64,000 nt of DNA from Monomorium pharaonis (lineage: Eukaryota > Arthropoda > Insecta > Hymenoptera > Formicidae), in contig NC_050470.1 in the NCBI RefSeq assembly GCF_013373865.1, positions 29,743,585 to 29,807,584 on the forward strand, given 5' to 3'. Positions 23,300 to 37,800 of this stretch are shown here, piece by piece; positions within the stretch are counted from its first letter, which is position 1, and every line of letters starts with the position of its first letter. A program made the position numbers and the translations under genes. The notes below the pieces were generated by a model that was not told where the DNA came from, ran no database searches, and was given only the letters and a program-made list of their open reading frames with translations.

Positions 23300-26200
23300 A
23301 TAAGATAAACGATCCTGCAGCACTTGATCGTCTAGGTATAAGAGGCAAGTGAATGTGAATACATTTTCCGCGCATCTTGCTCGGTGCACCGAGCGTAGAT
23401 TCGAATGAAGCTATTCTTCCGGAATATTGCTCGCTAACAAGATAATAATGTTCTCACTCAGAATACACACGACGGAAGTCGGAAACCCCGCCCGCCTTTC
23501 GACGGGATCGGCTTCGCGTTTGCCTTAAGCCGCTTTCCGGATTAGCAAAGCTTCTCCACAGTCGTTGTCCAGTTACTGGCGGCCCGGGATACGCCGAACG
23601 AACGTAACCAGCTTGACGTTCGAACGCACAATCGCGTAAGTCAAACAATTCGACCGGTGTTCCGAAGAGGTGCTCCAATATTTGGCCCCGTAATGTAATC
23701 CAGAAGTCGAGAGAGGACGACGTTTAGAGTATCCGGTAGCTCTTCTACGTTCAGGCTTGTATTCCTGTCAAATATCGTGACGTAGTTTGGAAATTTTCGA
23801 CGCGATTCCTTGTATTTAGCTATTAAAATTCCTCGGACAGCGTGGCGATTACGAAACCGTCGCTTACGCAAACACGATTTGTGCGCTCTGTCGATCGCAT
23901 TAACGCCGCGGGCAATCCGCGAACGATACACGATGCGGGAAATGTGGAGGTACACATGGTCTAAAAAATCTGCGTACATTCGATGCTAATGATAAAGGGA
24001 AAAAAGTAATTTAGAACGTTTGACGGTTCTCTCATCTCTTTATAACGCTCCTATTAGTTTTCCAGAATTCAGTTTTGGAATTATGTTATGATGAAAAACT
24101 CAGTCTCATATTCCGAATTATTTCGATTTTTCCTTGTACATGCGCACACATCTTTAAATTTTTATATTACATTTTTTATTATATTATTTTCTATACGCTA
24201 ATATGGTGACAATTACTGCAGTCTGCTGCCCTCAGTTTTAACAATCGATAAACACGAATAATCCCATGAGTTATTTACAAAAGTTAAAGAAAATATAGAA
24301 ATTTTGTAATGTCTGCACACGTTTTTTTTTATAGATGTATATTGAAAAACTAAATGTAACTTTTGTGAGTAAGTGTAGCTCGAGTGAAACGCACACGTGG
24401 TGAATCCAGCTCGAGTTTCGCATGCCGCACGTGCGACGATCGAAACCCTCTCGTGCCGGGAGAGCAAGAGAAAGCAAGAGGGGCAGATCCGTTGACGTAC
24501 ACCAAGAGAGCAAGGAGAGATGGACGCCAGTGCCTGAGGGGTTGCTCGAGTTCCTGCCGGCATTTGTTTAATTGGGAACTGACATGGTCGCCATGGCCAC
24601 CCCTCTCGATCGACCATTTACCCGTCCACATGAAATCTCTTCGAAATTCACGAGCTGCACGTAGAAGCCGCTCGCAGAATGCAAACATTTATCTATAGTC
24701 TCTTCGTACCGCGCGAAATTGCAAGAAATTTAGAAAGAATTTCAGAAAGAGAAGAAAAAAGGAAAGATATCTTAAAATAATTGCAAAATACAATTTTGTT
24801 TTTTTTTTCTTTTCTCTCGAGGCATTTAAATATAACTTAACATACAGCTGAATTTTCGAAATCGTAGTTTGTGAAGTTTCAGAGAAGTGTACCTTCATGC
24901 AATATTACGAGCTTATAGCCCTTTGTTAGTTTACGTGTCGTGCAAGCTGCTATCGTGAAGGCCGACCACGAGGGGTGGGATTGTGAAATTTTCTCTAACC
25001 AAACATGGCCGCCAGATCAACCCTCCACAAAGCGACGTCGATGCGAAACTCCCGCTGCCCTGCCGGAGGTCCCGTTGCAAGGAAACGAGGGTTGAATTCG
25101 AAATGGTGCTTAGAGTACACGTTACGTACTGGCACGTATATTATTATCGTGAATTTATTTCCGTTTGATTACTGATTCTCGCTGTAAAAAACTAACGCTA
25201 ACTACTTGCGAGCGCAAAAGAATTAGCTCAATGAGTATTTCCATTGCACAAGGCATGGAAATTCTCTTCGTAAATGTCATGAGCAATGTCGACAGACACA
25301 AAAAATATGATTGACTAAATATCACACGTTGGAAAATAGAGCGACTTTTTGAAATTTTCTCCGGCATCTTCATTACGATTTTCTTGAAATTTTGGATTGT
25401 AAATACATTTTACTCAGGTTCGATCGGCGTGATGATCTGACAAAATGTAAATACTGTTCTTTGTATGAATATTCAATTAACAGACAATAGCTGTGCAAAC
25501 TGTATGTTTGTTTGTACAGGCTGAAGATTAACTGCAATTATCGAAGACATATTCTAATAATTTTCATTTCTCGAGAGGTGGGGAAATATCTTCGGTAACA
25601 AGATTATGTCGCAGAACAATTATGTCATGTTTCTCGTGCATTTATCTCGTGTTTCTTTGTAGCTTATAACTGAGTTAATATTAACTGAGCGATTATATAA
25701 ATTTAAACAAGTTGTCTAAAAAAAAACTGTATTATTCATGCATCCGGTTGTTATTTTGGTAACTGAAGGACAAAGCGATGTGACTCACGAAGCATATCTT
25801 TCAGATATATCGTGTTTTATCGTAATTAAAGCGATATTAGATAGCTGTTTATCTAGCACTGGGCCGTTTACGTAACACTGGAAGTTTCGCAATATTAGTC
25901 TAGACATAAAAATTGACCGAAAAGAGGAAGAAATTTCTATTTTCGCAAGTGGCTCATTATCGCTCTTTCCTCTTTCTCTCGGGATTCTCTGCTCTGTTGT
26001 TGGCATCTTTCTGAACTAAACGTTTATTCCCTATATCGGTAAATTGATTGGAAAAATAATTGGATTCCTCAAGTGTTCTGAATAGGCAGACGATCATTAA
26101 AATATCCGCGGAGTGAAGCAGGTTTTTTTCTACCACAAAAACGCGCACGTTTCTCGTGGTAGAAAAAGAATGTATATGCTTCTTAAAAAAACCTGTTCTA

Positions 26201-27600
26201 GTCTAGATGCAAGAATAAATTAGAAATAAATATCGCAAAATTAGGCAATAACGATTAATAATTAATAATTGTGTTTGCTTTCGCACGGCGCTATCTGTAT
26301 TTGGATCACAAAATGCTACGATAAAATTAATAAATTATAATAATGAATAAATAATAATATAAATTCTAGCATTATATGATTTTGTGTGTATGTGTTATGC
26401 GATATAGAATAAATGGCCGATTATGTAACACTATTTAAGAATATTTTTTTACGTCTTATACAGATAATTTTTTTAGGAACTTAATTGACTTGTCAACTTG
26501 TATAACTGCTCAATAATTTAGATAACGGCAATTTTTCTTTTCTCTTTTTTCAATGATGCCATTGGAATAAATCCTACTGCTCGCGACGCGATCGCGATCT
26601 TGGAAATGGTGGCACATGACATTTACACCGCGCCTACATTATCGCCGTGAGACACGCGACGCATTGCGCCACACGCGCGGCGAATAATTCACCCTGGCCT
26701 CGTACATCTTCAGGACTTTATCTTGGGGAAAAGGGTGAGCACATTCCGAACGTCACGTTGTTCCAGCCGGCAACGTGAATACCAAACAGCAGGCTGCACG
26801 TAACTCAGTAAACGCGGAGTTACGTACTGGCGTTCGAACAGGTGATAAAGAAGGCAAATATCATGGAATATCCTGAAAAATGGAAGAAGACTGCAATACG
26901 GGGAGAAGAAAGGGGAGGGGGACAGTATTATTCTCGATGGCAGAAGTCGTCGAGAGTCTGGATCTATATAGAGACTATGCTCAAGCATTGAAGTCGCGCA
27001 CTGTAGCACGGGTTGACGCGCGTCTAAGGCGAGCGAGGCGGAAATCCTCGTCGAGCTTGACGTAATCCTGACATTATTGTCTCAATGTCGGTTCAGACTG
27101 TCGAATAATCCCGGGATCCCCGCGTCCTTGTCTCCCGGTGGGACGCGATAACACCCGAGAATGGCGCACGGCCCGGTAAGGGTTAACAGCGCCCGTTCCG
27201 GTTTTCAATGGCCGATCGACGGAATTTAAATGCGTCCGTCGCTCGTCCGTGTGCGTAGTTGTGCGCATATAAATCCGCGTATTCCGGACAGCCCGGATCG
27301 CGAAACAGGGGATTAAAAAGCGCGCGCTGCCGAAAACATCTCTCCTCCGTTGCGCGGCCTGTTCAAGTGACACCCTTCTCTGCACAAACGCAAACATGTG
27401 CGACTAGTCTGGAGTGGAACTAGTCTCTCTTTGTACATATTTGTACACGTGAACGCGGATTCGACAGTCGTCTAAATATTTAGTTATTAATAAATTTATT
27501 TTATTTTAATATATAATATAGTAACACATTAAATTACTAATATATATACATTTAAAAAATTAAGAGATAATTGTCGCAGAATTGTACAAGAAAATTTACT
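23300..27600. other. Mixed-composition intergenic DNA without a supported gene
   Basis: GC- and CpG-rich blocks (about 23,480-23,980, 24,380-24,680, 26,580-27,400) alternate with AT-rich DNA. The longer open frames here reflect GC content: none has a known domain, and overlapping frames on both strands are equally long. Two X-box-like words occur: GTCGCCATGGCCAC (24,587-24,600) and GTTGCAAGGAAAC (25,074-25,086). Confidence 0.55.
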
Positions 27601-27662
27601 TCTGTAAAAATATCTGTATTTTTCGTTAGAATGTACGTTGTGATGTTGATATAACGTATGCT

Positions 27663-28060
27663 GCACGATAAAAATAATCCGTCGGAGAATTTGATTATCT
27701 AACATAATAAATCATAATACAAAGGAGATTTATTTCCATGAAGAAAGGACTCGAACTTCTCGTTAGAAGACACGTGTTGACGTTTGTATGATCGAAAACA
27801 GATTAGTTTAATGAAGTCTCCGCGCGCTGCAGCGACGGAACGACCCGTTGGAAAAGTTGATTATCTAACATAAATCATACTACGAGAAAACGATGTATTT
27901 CCCCGTGGAGAAAGGAACTTCTCGAACTTCTCGTTAGGAAAATTGGTGTCGATGTGTTCTAACGCAAATTAGACAAAGTTCCACGTGCGCTCGTCACGGA
28001 GTTACACGCCGCACGATGAAATGACCCGCCGGGAGATCGTTAATTATCTAGATCCAGTAG
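27663..28060. repeat. Diverged tandem duplication, period about 170 bp
   Basis: Successive units begin near 27,663, 27,830 and 28,013. Each contains a GACCCG- or TCCGTCGG-type word, then TTGATTATCTAACA or a variant, then a TTTCC word and GAACTTCTCGTTAG. Comparable words are offset by 166 bp between units 1 and 2 and by 183 bp between units 2 and 3; only the first part of unit 3 is recognisable. No coding function is evident. Confidence 0.6.
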
Positions 28061-28399
28061 ACGTAACGTGTATCTCGAGCTGGCGGACGACTCTCCGGAG
28101 AAACGGCCGTTCGAAAGAAACTCAAGCGTCGTTCGGAAGATGGATCGGCCGACCGGTTGGCCCCGAGCCGATAACACGTGCCTTTGCTCACGGCATTATT
28201 GGGGCCGGAATGAATCACGCATCTCGATTTAATCGTATTAACGGTAAATGCTTCGAGGATCCCTCGAGGCCCGTGGACGCTCTAGACCGGTTCGGCGCAA
28301 ATATCAGCTGGCGATATTATTTACTTCGCGCGAGAAACGCCCGGCAGTCGTGACGACGACGTCGCGAGTGATAACGAAGGCGTAATTATCGTGTTGATT

Positions 28400-31300
28400 A
28401 TCGCGCGACAGGAATATTTCACGCCTCACCGGCGTGATTCATCTTCTCCTTGTTATTGTCGCAATTTGCTACACTTCAGCAGCGCGGCTGATAATTTTGC
28501 CGTTGCATTCGAAATACGATACGTCCCAAATATGTATATAGGTATATGTATATATGTATATAGGTATGGCTTTAAATTGCAAATTGTTCGACAAATTTGG
28601 AATCACCGTTTGTTCCGCAGTGTATAATTCCCGTCTTTGACTTGCCTGCCGGCATAAATTTGACATAAATTTGCATGAATGATGTACGAAACGTCTCTGA
28701 CGCACGCGGAGATAATTATCGTTTCGTTTTTCTTAATTGTTTTCTAGCAACGATAATAAAAAATAGCTCGGTAAATCACTAAGATAGTCTACACGACAGA
28801 CGTTTCGACATGACTTGTTAAATAAAACGAATTTTTCTCTCGCGCTTTTAAATTTCTGCAAGAGAAAAGGTAGATATTCGCGTCATCAGTCAAGGTTCAA
28901 GTACATAGGAAGGAAGGTAGAGGGAACGGCTTCGGGATGCATGCCAAATTGTTTCTTGAAAGCTCGAGCGGTATTTGCATGCTTAGCAAGCAGCGGATTT
29001 AAAATTTCCGACGTTAGCATTAAATAGAATTGAGAGATAGAAAAAGAGAAAAAGAGAGAATCGGCAAACACATCAAAGATTTGAATTTCCATGTCTATGG
29101 ACACAGCTGAGAGTGGGGAATGTTCGTGGCAATGCGAAACGAAAATAATGACTATATACGAACGTGAAATTAAAACGTCGACTACGAGGGAAGAGAAACG
29201 CGCTTCTGAAAATTGGCTTTGACGTATACGCGGACAATAGCGCGGGCGTATAAAAAATTAAATACCAATAAGCGATTCTTTTTTTCATTGTTCAAAAAAG
29301 TCACGTGCCCGGAAAAAAAAGCCAGTCGCGAACAATACGCGCTTTGCCGTGCGGGCGTATAGGATAACATCACCGGTATAATTAAACTACCACCTTTAAT
29401 GAGGGTAATACGAAGCGCAGAAGGGAGAAAGGGAACGAGAGAAAGTCAAAGTATACAATTGAACCAACCACTGTTTGGCGAGGCTCGAACCTATCGAATA
29501 ACTCGCTGCGCGCGTGTCCCGAGTGGATTTCAACTGAAGGGGGAAAAATATCTCCTGTAAGTTTAGGCGACGCCTGAACTACCCCTGCCTAGCCGGCCCG
29601 TATTATTTCTATCTGCGTTTTCGTTGCGAGAGAAGTACGCAAATAAATTTACTTATTGTTGATTTTTAGAAATTACGTGCAAACAGAAATTCGCATCGTA
29701 ATTTATATCCTCTGCATATTTACAGCTACAACCGAGTACGTGAATAATCTATTCAAGAACAGCCAATCACAGCCAATCGTCGTGCGCCGCGTGAATATAC
29801 ATGTCGTTTGAGAAAAAGTAATTTTTGAATTTAATAGGGCAATGATAACGCCCCGTGGGCATTCGTGCGTAGGGTGAAGAAAAAAAGTATCTCGCGCGGA
29901 TATACACGTAGCTCGAATTTAGGTAGCGGCCCCCATACACGCACACACATACACACATTGTGTACTATCTTCCCCCGCGTTTTTGTTGTAATCTCCCGAG
30001 GGATGTATGAACGCACGTACGGCTCGGCGTATATATTGAGTGACCCTTGTCGGAATACGCTCGCAATATATGCCCAGGAGTTTACAATTTCCGGAGTTTA
30101 TAAGTCCTTTCCCTCTTTCCACTATACTCTTACTATTATGCCACATTCTATGATGCATTCTGCGTGACTTAATAAAAGGATATTTACGAGGCAAGAACGT
30201 GTAAACAAATCTCTTCTCTCTAACTCTATTTTTCTCTTCGTTTTGTGCCATTATTATAAAGATATACTGTTAAGCTCGTAGCGTCAAATTATATTCAACT
30301 TGAGTCATTTTTTACTAATCCATAACTCACCATTGCTCCTTAATATATTATTAATTTTGAATAAAAAACGTGAAGGTAAATAAAATAAATCAACGACATA
30401 TTGAATAGGTATTTGCTCAATATTAATAATAGGTCTAGTTACAATATGTCATTAATTATATCTTCATTGATTTAATCAAATTAACCAAATATTGAGTAGA
30501 AACAATGACGACTCAATGAAATTAACAGTATACTTTTATAGTACTTTTATAAATATTCTGCATAGATTACGCGATAAATTCTTTTCCAACCTTTTCATCT
30601 GAGTATTCATTGAATTGATTGAAATAATTAGTCTACGAAATTAAAGCACTATTATTTTATTATTTTAGTTTGATTTTCCGCAGCATGAATTATACCGACC
30701 CAAGCGAAAATATCGCGACGACAAGACTCGTCTTGCTCTATAAAATTACCTTTCCGACATTAGTGACAGTCGAAGTGTTCCCAAGTACCAAAAATTGGCG
30801 GATCTTTACGTGATCGGAATTTGGGGGTATCACCTGTGGTCGACAGAGGCGACTACAGTGACGCTAACTAACGTCATGTAATCAAGTAAGCAGTTTAACC
30901 GAACGATCCGGTTAGGACGACTTAGCCCTCCGTATCGACGAGGCGTCACTAATTGGTTTACAGATCTCCCGAGCCGAAGTCGGTGCTCAAAGGTCTCTCT
31001 AGTTAGCTACGTCTCCACGATCCACCCGCCTACCGTTCCAATTCGCCCTTCGCAAATGCTTAATTAATACCTCCGCATCCCGCCGCCATATCTATATCTC
31101 CGATCAATAATTTTTGCAAGGCACGCGGGAACAAAATTACGTGAGTTTTAAAGTCAAACAATCCTTTTTTTTTTAATTATTCCGCATTCTTTAATTTGCT
31201 CTCGTGAAATTCAGAAAAGATGAGAATGAAGAGATAGAATCGTGCGATGTCTCGTATGTCCTTGAACGAGATATTTTCCGCGCATGTCCCATCAACGAGA

Positions 31301-33110
31301 CGATTTACACAGAGACTGAAATGAAAAATTATATCTGACACGTTCTATTCTTTCAACGTGTCAAACACCTCGGTATCTGAAACGTTTTTCTCGCGGCTTA
31401 CTCTCTCCGTGACGTCCGGCGTACGTGACAAACTGTAGATACCGCAAAAATGAAAAAGTGATACGTGAAAATATTTTTAGACGTCGCAATAAGATATCAT
31501 TTTACTTGTTGCACGCCGCAAGTGCACGCTGCACCTACGGATACACTATACCGTATTGTATTTCGGATCTGCTGGAATCTCTGTCAGGATTAAGGAGTGC
31601 AACGCAGACATTCGAGAACTTGAGAGCTAAACGTCAGATCATTCTTCCACGAAATGAAAAATGTCGTCCGCATGCAAAACAAATTGCGCGGCAGCTCTCG
31701 TGGCGTTTCATTACCCCTCCGCAACCAGGGGGGTGACTGTCTAAACTCGGGCTTTTCCCCGCCCCGAGAAATTTAATTCTAGACGAGAATGCCTGACGTC
31801 CTTTAATATCACGGTCACGACGAGTATGACGCACCGTCACCTGCGGTCGGTCCTTTAAAAATGATTAACTCGCTAAAAGAACGACGGTTTCAGCCGCACC
31901 GATGCCGATGAAAAATGGAAGTCGCCTGCTCTCAGAACGAGACAAAGGAGCCATTAACTCTCCCTCGTGCTAACGATGACCGTGGACTTTTTCCATAATA
32001 CTACAATACTTTGACGCGAATTCCTTGTATCGAATAAACAAAGTAGGCAAACTTTCCAACGAGTAATCATATCCGTGTAGTACAATACACCAAGTTATTT
32101 TATGTATGCGGCATTTCCCTCGTTACGTTAATGAAAAGAAATTTATCAACTTTTCATCTGAAACTTTTTGTCTCTGACATAATATTAATTCACTAAGTGA
32201 GATGAAAATAACTAAAAATTAAGATAAATTTACCAATATTTTTGCACATATGGGTACAATTAATAATCGTAAGTCCGGCTGCACAAACGTTTTAAATTTC
32301 ATAAACTTAATAATTTGCTATCCGCACACTTTTAATAAATTAAGATTCTACTCCCTATAAGAAAAAGAAAGAAAATATATTCAGACTTTAAAATAGAATG
32401 ACGAGAAAGAATCAACTTATTATCCTAATGCTTCTGTTATTGGATGTTCAATTTTATTGATCTTTAATTGAAGTACGATTGAATGCGCTTATGGTTAAAA
32501 GAGATAATGCGAAATCGTTATATTGACAACGGATGATTTATCACGCTAACGAATATCTATTAATATTCTCTTTTGTTACGGCTGACGAGACACGCAAGAT
32601 CAATGTGGCATTATTCATAATCCTCACATCAAATATGCTCGTTAACAGTTCATTGAATAAAACTGATGATTGTAAACGGATCGAAGGTCGAAATCTTTAA
32701 AATGGAGAGAACTACCTGTTGGCACAGACTCTCCGTCAAGCGCGAGCTTCGATTCCTTTTGAAGACTCTTATTTCAAGGACCTTCGTTACTGAGTTCTTA
32801 TCGAGATTTCAAGCTTACATAAGCTGCGCTCTCGAGAAAATGAAACTAATAATTTCACAATACGCGGAAGAAAGTATTAAACGTATTCTTGGAAATTATT
32901 GGTTTTCTTTAATGACATTCTACGACAAGTTAAAATATTAATTTTAATTGTAATTTTTACTGTAGTGAATTATAACAACATTTAAAATTAATGATGCATG
33001 TGTAATACGACCATGTTATTTTTTGTATTTGTAATCTGTATACACTTTTTGTTTTGGTTTTTAATATTGAAAATATTCTATGTTACCTTTCAGTTAATTT
33101 TGACCTTTCT
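28400..33110. other. Intergenic stretch without a supported gene
   Basis: Mixed composition. No tRNA, rRNA or domain-bearing frame was found. A TATA-like word near 30,737 precedes a GC-richer tract (30,750-31,030), but nothing shows that it is a gene or a long terminal repeat. Confidence 0.55.
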
Positions 33111-33113
33111 CTT

Positions 33114-33114
33114 T

Positions 33115-33170
<56 letters not shown>
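33114..33170. repeat. CT/GA microsatellite
   Basis: A CT run of about 25 units with rare interruptions. The Ser-Leu or Arg-Glu rich frames crossing it are artefacts. Confidence 0.95.
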
Positions 33171-33171
<1 letters not shown>

Positions 33172-33179
33172 CGTTTTCT

Positions 33180-34890
33180 TATTCTTTGTTCAATAACAAA
33201 GCCGACGCAATTTTCGAGATATCGCCTAACGAGTGGCTGATGCCCAATTAGGCGTTGAAGTTTCTTTCGAAGTTCGTGCCAGAAGCGCAAATCCTGAAAC
33301 CAGAAGCTTCCTCTCGTTCCGCCTGACACACGAAGCATCAGCTATTCGAGCTTTTACCCTCCGCCGTCCAGCGCGGCTTAATGAAAACCGTGATTGAAGC
33401 TGGTGCACGGATGCCGATCGATCCGCCACGTATCACGAGAAGGGTGTCCGAGAGCCAATCACTGGGAACCGTCAAAGGGACGATAATTTTTTTTCTTTGT
33501 CCCCCTTTTGTCCGATGGGATTCATGAGTTGACTTTGTGCAGATCGTACTACTAGTCGTGCCGCTGTATGTTTGCTGTGTGCCCGAACTATTAGGGTGAC
33601 CAGAATGCAATAATAATAATGTTGCTGATCTTTGTAGGAAGAAAATAAATTCCTTTTTTATTATTAAATTGGCACACATGTAGATCAATGTTAGGGGGAC
33701 GAATTTCTCCGTTTACTCCAATTTGTTAACTTTATTAAAGCGCGCGTGAAATTGAATTCGGGATGTCGCGCAATCTTTTCTCATTGAATTAATTCACGGT
33801 ATAATTCATAATAATATTTTTCATTTTCGATTATTTTGAGAGTTTTTTTCAACTTGCATCTACCCATCAATCATACGATTATTAAATGAATTTTACTCTA
33901 TTAAGTACTCTATAAAAGAAATCGATAACGAAAAGATCTTGCCCGATATCTCTTGTACGATAAAATTTTTACTGTGCGAGAACTACTATAGTTCAAAGGC
34001 ACACGTCTAAGTCGAATATTTTATTTATTTTTAACATGATGCAATTTTGATGCGTGCGGCGATATGGAGGAGCTTTGTGTTCTCCGCGCGCGGACACATT
34101 CTACTTTCCTTCTTTCTCTCATCGTATATCCCGATCTTGGGGCTCGGTACTAAATTAAATTGACCGACACTTTGCAGCTAGATAGGCATCGGCTTTTGTT
34201 TACTCCGGGATACCGGGTATTGATCTCCGACGTCTTCAGGGAGAAGGGCTCCCGATTCCGACGAATGACGGATAATTTCTCCTTTTTCCCTGTCGCGGAA
34301 AACTGAACGCCGGTTCGTGAAACGGGCCGGATACTCCTCGGAGACCTCGCGTCGTTTCTCCTCCTACGTTTTATTAACTCTCGGTCGATTAGTCGACCTC
34401 GAAGCACCCCACCTTCGGTCGACCGTTTGGGATTTGCCGTCGAATCGTTCTCTTCTTTATACGTCCGTAATTGCAGATCTGCGCGCGAAACATCGTCTCG
34501 CGAGTAAATAGCAAATTTTTCTCAGAAAAGTAATAATTCAAGAGTAATAATAATATCTAAATGATTATCGTGTACGTAAAATATGTTTATTTATTTATTT
34601 ACAGTGACATTTTTATTAGAATGTAAAAATATAATGAAAAACATTTTTACAACAAATAAATGTGAACGATTCTATTAATCTTAATTAAATTCTGACTAAT
34701 ATTTTTACAGTTTGTTTTTTTACATAACAAAAAAGTATAAAATACTGCCTTATCTATAGTAACAAAGATCACTCGCGAAAATATCTAACAAAGAAGTGAT
34801 TAATGCTTATCATCTTACGAGCAGGTACAATAACGATGTCTATATAATATTATTTAAGCGATCTACTTCGACTAATTGCTAGTGACATTT
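33180..34890. other. Region downstream of the dynein gene
   Basis: This contains the presumed 3' untranslated region of the dynein gene next to its stop codon at 34,898. Candidate AATAAA words on the minus strand lie near 34,611 and 34,657. No other gene was recognised. Confidence 0.5.
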
Positions 34891-34897
34891 GTTCTAT

Positions 34898-37800
34898 CTA
34901 AGTTTGCAGCAGGAGAGCAACGCCAGCCAACGTCCATTTGGCCGGTTTGTCCTTGGTTTTTAAATTAAATGTCCATACATATGTCGGGCCACGCGTACGT
35001 GTTTTGTACACCGGGCACTCGTACATGTTCCTCAAATCCTGTTTGTCCTGCGTGATCGCGCGTACATTAATCACCGGCATCGCCGGATATAATTCCTTGG
35101 GCCTGGAATCGACGATGATTCCTGTTTGGATGTCCCATCGTGCGCCTTCCATAAATATTCCGTGGACGTAGGCTCCGTCCCTCGGCGCTGACCTAACGCG
35201 AACAAATCGGGAAGGAAGTCACTCGTCGGCTCGGTATACAAGACGAATCGAGTTAACGGGCGATAACTATTCTACCCTCGCGACCACGTGGATTATTACC
35301 CGCGAAAACTTCAACTTCCGTCCAATCATTCTTCCTACTCACGTGAATTCCTCCTTGTTCTTCTTGGTCACGTCGCACTGGAGGCACATTTTATCGAGCG
35401 GCAACTCGTGCCTCCTAGCTGTCGATTGCATGATGGCGGTGAGTAGCGATTGGGGATTGAAAAACCCGGCGAGCCACACCGATGCCGGTAACTGGAAGAG
35501 AATTAATTGTTTTATTACGTTAGCTCTGTCATAAGAACGTGCCGTCGTCGTCGTATACTTTTTGTGTATACACACAACGAAATCCGTCGACCACGTTTCT
35601 AGCTCTCTGATCCTCAGCAGCAGGTCGACGAACCAACCGGTTAGACCCAATAAAGACGGATAAGCTCTGTTAGCCCACACCGGCGGTACTTGATCGAAGA
35701 ACAACGCGTTCTCCAGATCCTCCATGTCCGACGTTATGGTGAGCTCGCCCTTCAGGCCCAGATCTAACTCCCGTAGCGATCGTTTAATCTCAGTTGTTAG
35801 GAAATTCATCCTCTCGCATTCTTGAAAGGCGACAATCACGTACGGTGTCCGTTCCTCCACTTTTCCCATGATTTCCGTCATGTTGAACTCTTCGGGTAAC
35901 TTCTCTATTATCTCGTCTAATACTTGCTTCACCTGAAATGAATACAGCACACGTGAGTCGTGTCCATAATACACCTGTACGCAAAGAAGTACATAATAAT
36001 ACCTTCTCCTCTCGGGTAACGGTTTGTCCTCCGGAGCTGCCAGTGTCACGCGGTTGCATTTCAAAGACCGTTCGGAATAAATTCTCAGCCGTCATCGTTA
36101 GAAAGCCGATTTCCGCGTTTGGATGTAGTCCGTACAAATACGGCGATTCCGGTGGTATGGCTTCGTCAATGTATGTATGATAACCGACTAGATCTGTGTT
36201 AGGCGGCGCGGGAAAACCTGAAATGCAAAATGGCGATAGTATTCATGACTCTCTTAATAATAATATATTATCCTTCATTAATATTAAACAGCCTATTAAT
36301 TCACCTGGTGCCAGTTGCAATTCTCCGTCGATCAAATCAGGTTGCATTAATTCTTCAAGATAGGATACACAAAGTCTCCTGTCCCAGTCATCCGTTATGT
36401 GACCGCCATACATAATTTCTCCGAAAAGATATCTTTTAAAACATATTGATTATTATAAATTCGTTTTCATTATAAACGATAGCTTTGTTTTAAAGTTAAA
36501 TTTAACTTTGCCCAACTTTTTGATACTCTTTATTTAATTTACTTATCTTATTTATTTAATTTATTTACCTTACTTATTATCTTGATTAATAATATTATAA
36601 TATTAGTATATATTAACCTTAAATCTTCCCAAGGAACTTTTGAACTTGCTTCCAAATAATTATAAAGTACGCTGACGCTGATGTTCAGATCTCCCACATT
36701 GAAGGGATATATTTTATTCCAACCCTGGGGTCCGAATTTACGACGTTCCGCAACGACTGCGTGGAAGTAGCATAAAGAGAATAAAATCGCTTTGAACTCG
36801 GCTTCTTTAGAGCACATTTCTAAAGTCTCTTGAGTGAAATTGTCCAGAGCTTTATGCAAATTAGCTTGCATGCCAGTAGGTGGTTCGTTTGTAATTTTAA
36901 TCGATGATTCTAGAATACCCTAAAAATAATTGTGAAACAATGTGGAATATCAAAAAGTAAATATTAATAAAATTTATTGAAATTAAGATTTCTTTTATTA
37001 CGTTTAAATAATCAATTAAAATTTACAGTTTAATTTCATAAAATTAAATTTCATAAAATATGACTAAAATTGTTTACTCGTATATTATCTTTATTTTTAA
37101 AATGTAAGATGGACATATAAGAATATTCTTACTTGAGGTATTATATGACCGGCTGGCGTGCTAGCCGGTTCTGCGCTCATAAACATTCTGTAATCGGAAT
37201 GAGAACCTTCCGCGGCCGTCTCCAATTTCTTCTCCAGCAGTGGAAGCCACTTTTTAACTAAATGTATATTTTGCAACACCACCCAGTGACCATTTTTGGC
37301 TGCTACGTCTATAGCCTGTTCAGCCACTGTTTCTTGCCCTTGGCCAAGAGACACATTATGGAAATTTTGATTATCTGACGTAAAACCAAGGCGACGACCT
37401 AGATCTTCCACATCCTGAATAAAAAAACAATTTCTTTTTTTACTTTTTCTTTTTTATCTTTGTTTCTTAGCATTTTGTAAAATAAATTTAACAAATAATT
37501 TTTATTAACTTTTAAATGAATTCAAGATATTAACTATTGAAAAAACTTTTCGTTGTTTATAAGGAAAATGACAAAAGGAAATATTTCATGATCACCTTCA
37601 ATGGATTTACCCCCGGCGACAGGATAAAGAAAATGGGAGTGCTTGGGCTAGTCTCTTCGAAAGATTTCGCGAACTCCACCGTTCTCGCCTCAATGTATCT
37701 CGCACCAAGCTTCTCCTCGATAAACGTCGCGATGGCATACGTCATCCTGTCCGGTCTCAGAGCTCTCAGCATGCACAGACGTTGTATGGCCGTCTTATTT

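Noticed and set aside
27985..28353. 122-codon frame in GC-rich DNA
   Set aside because: It starts within the diverged tandem duplication and has no known domain or splice support; the length is expected from the base composition.
29470..29500. GGTTCGAGCC on the minus strand, like a tRNA internal promoter box B
   Set aside because: The bases flanking the loop do not form a T stem, and no A box, anticodon arm or acceptor stem is present.
30730..31030. TATA-like word followed by a GC-richer tract, considered as a solo long terminal repeat
   Set aside because: No terminal TG...CA boundaries, no target duplication and no second copy in the window.
33090..33338. Arg-Glu rich minus-strand frame
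   Set aside because: It is the translation of the CT/GA microsatellite and its flanks.
35492..35578. Continuous 241-codon open frame through this interval in the dynein gene, suggesting one exon
   Set aside because: The interval has intron signals and removing it restores the conserved C-terminal dynein sequence. It is kept as a finding on possible retention, not as coding sequence.
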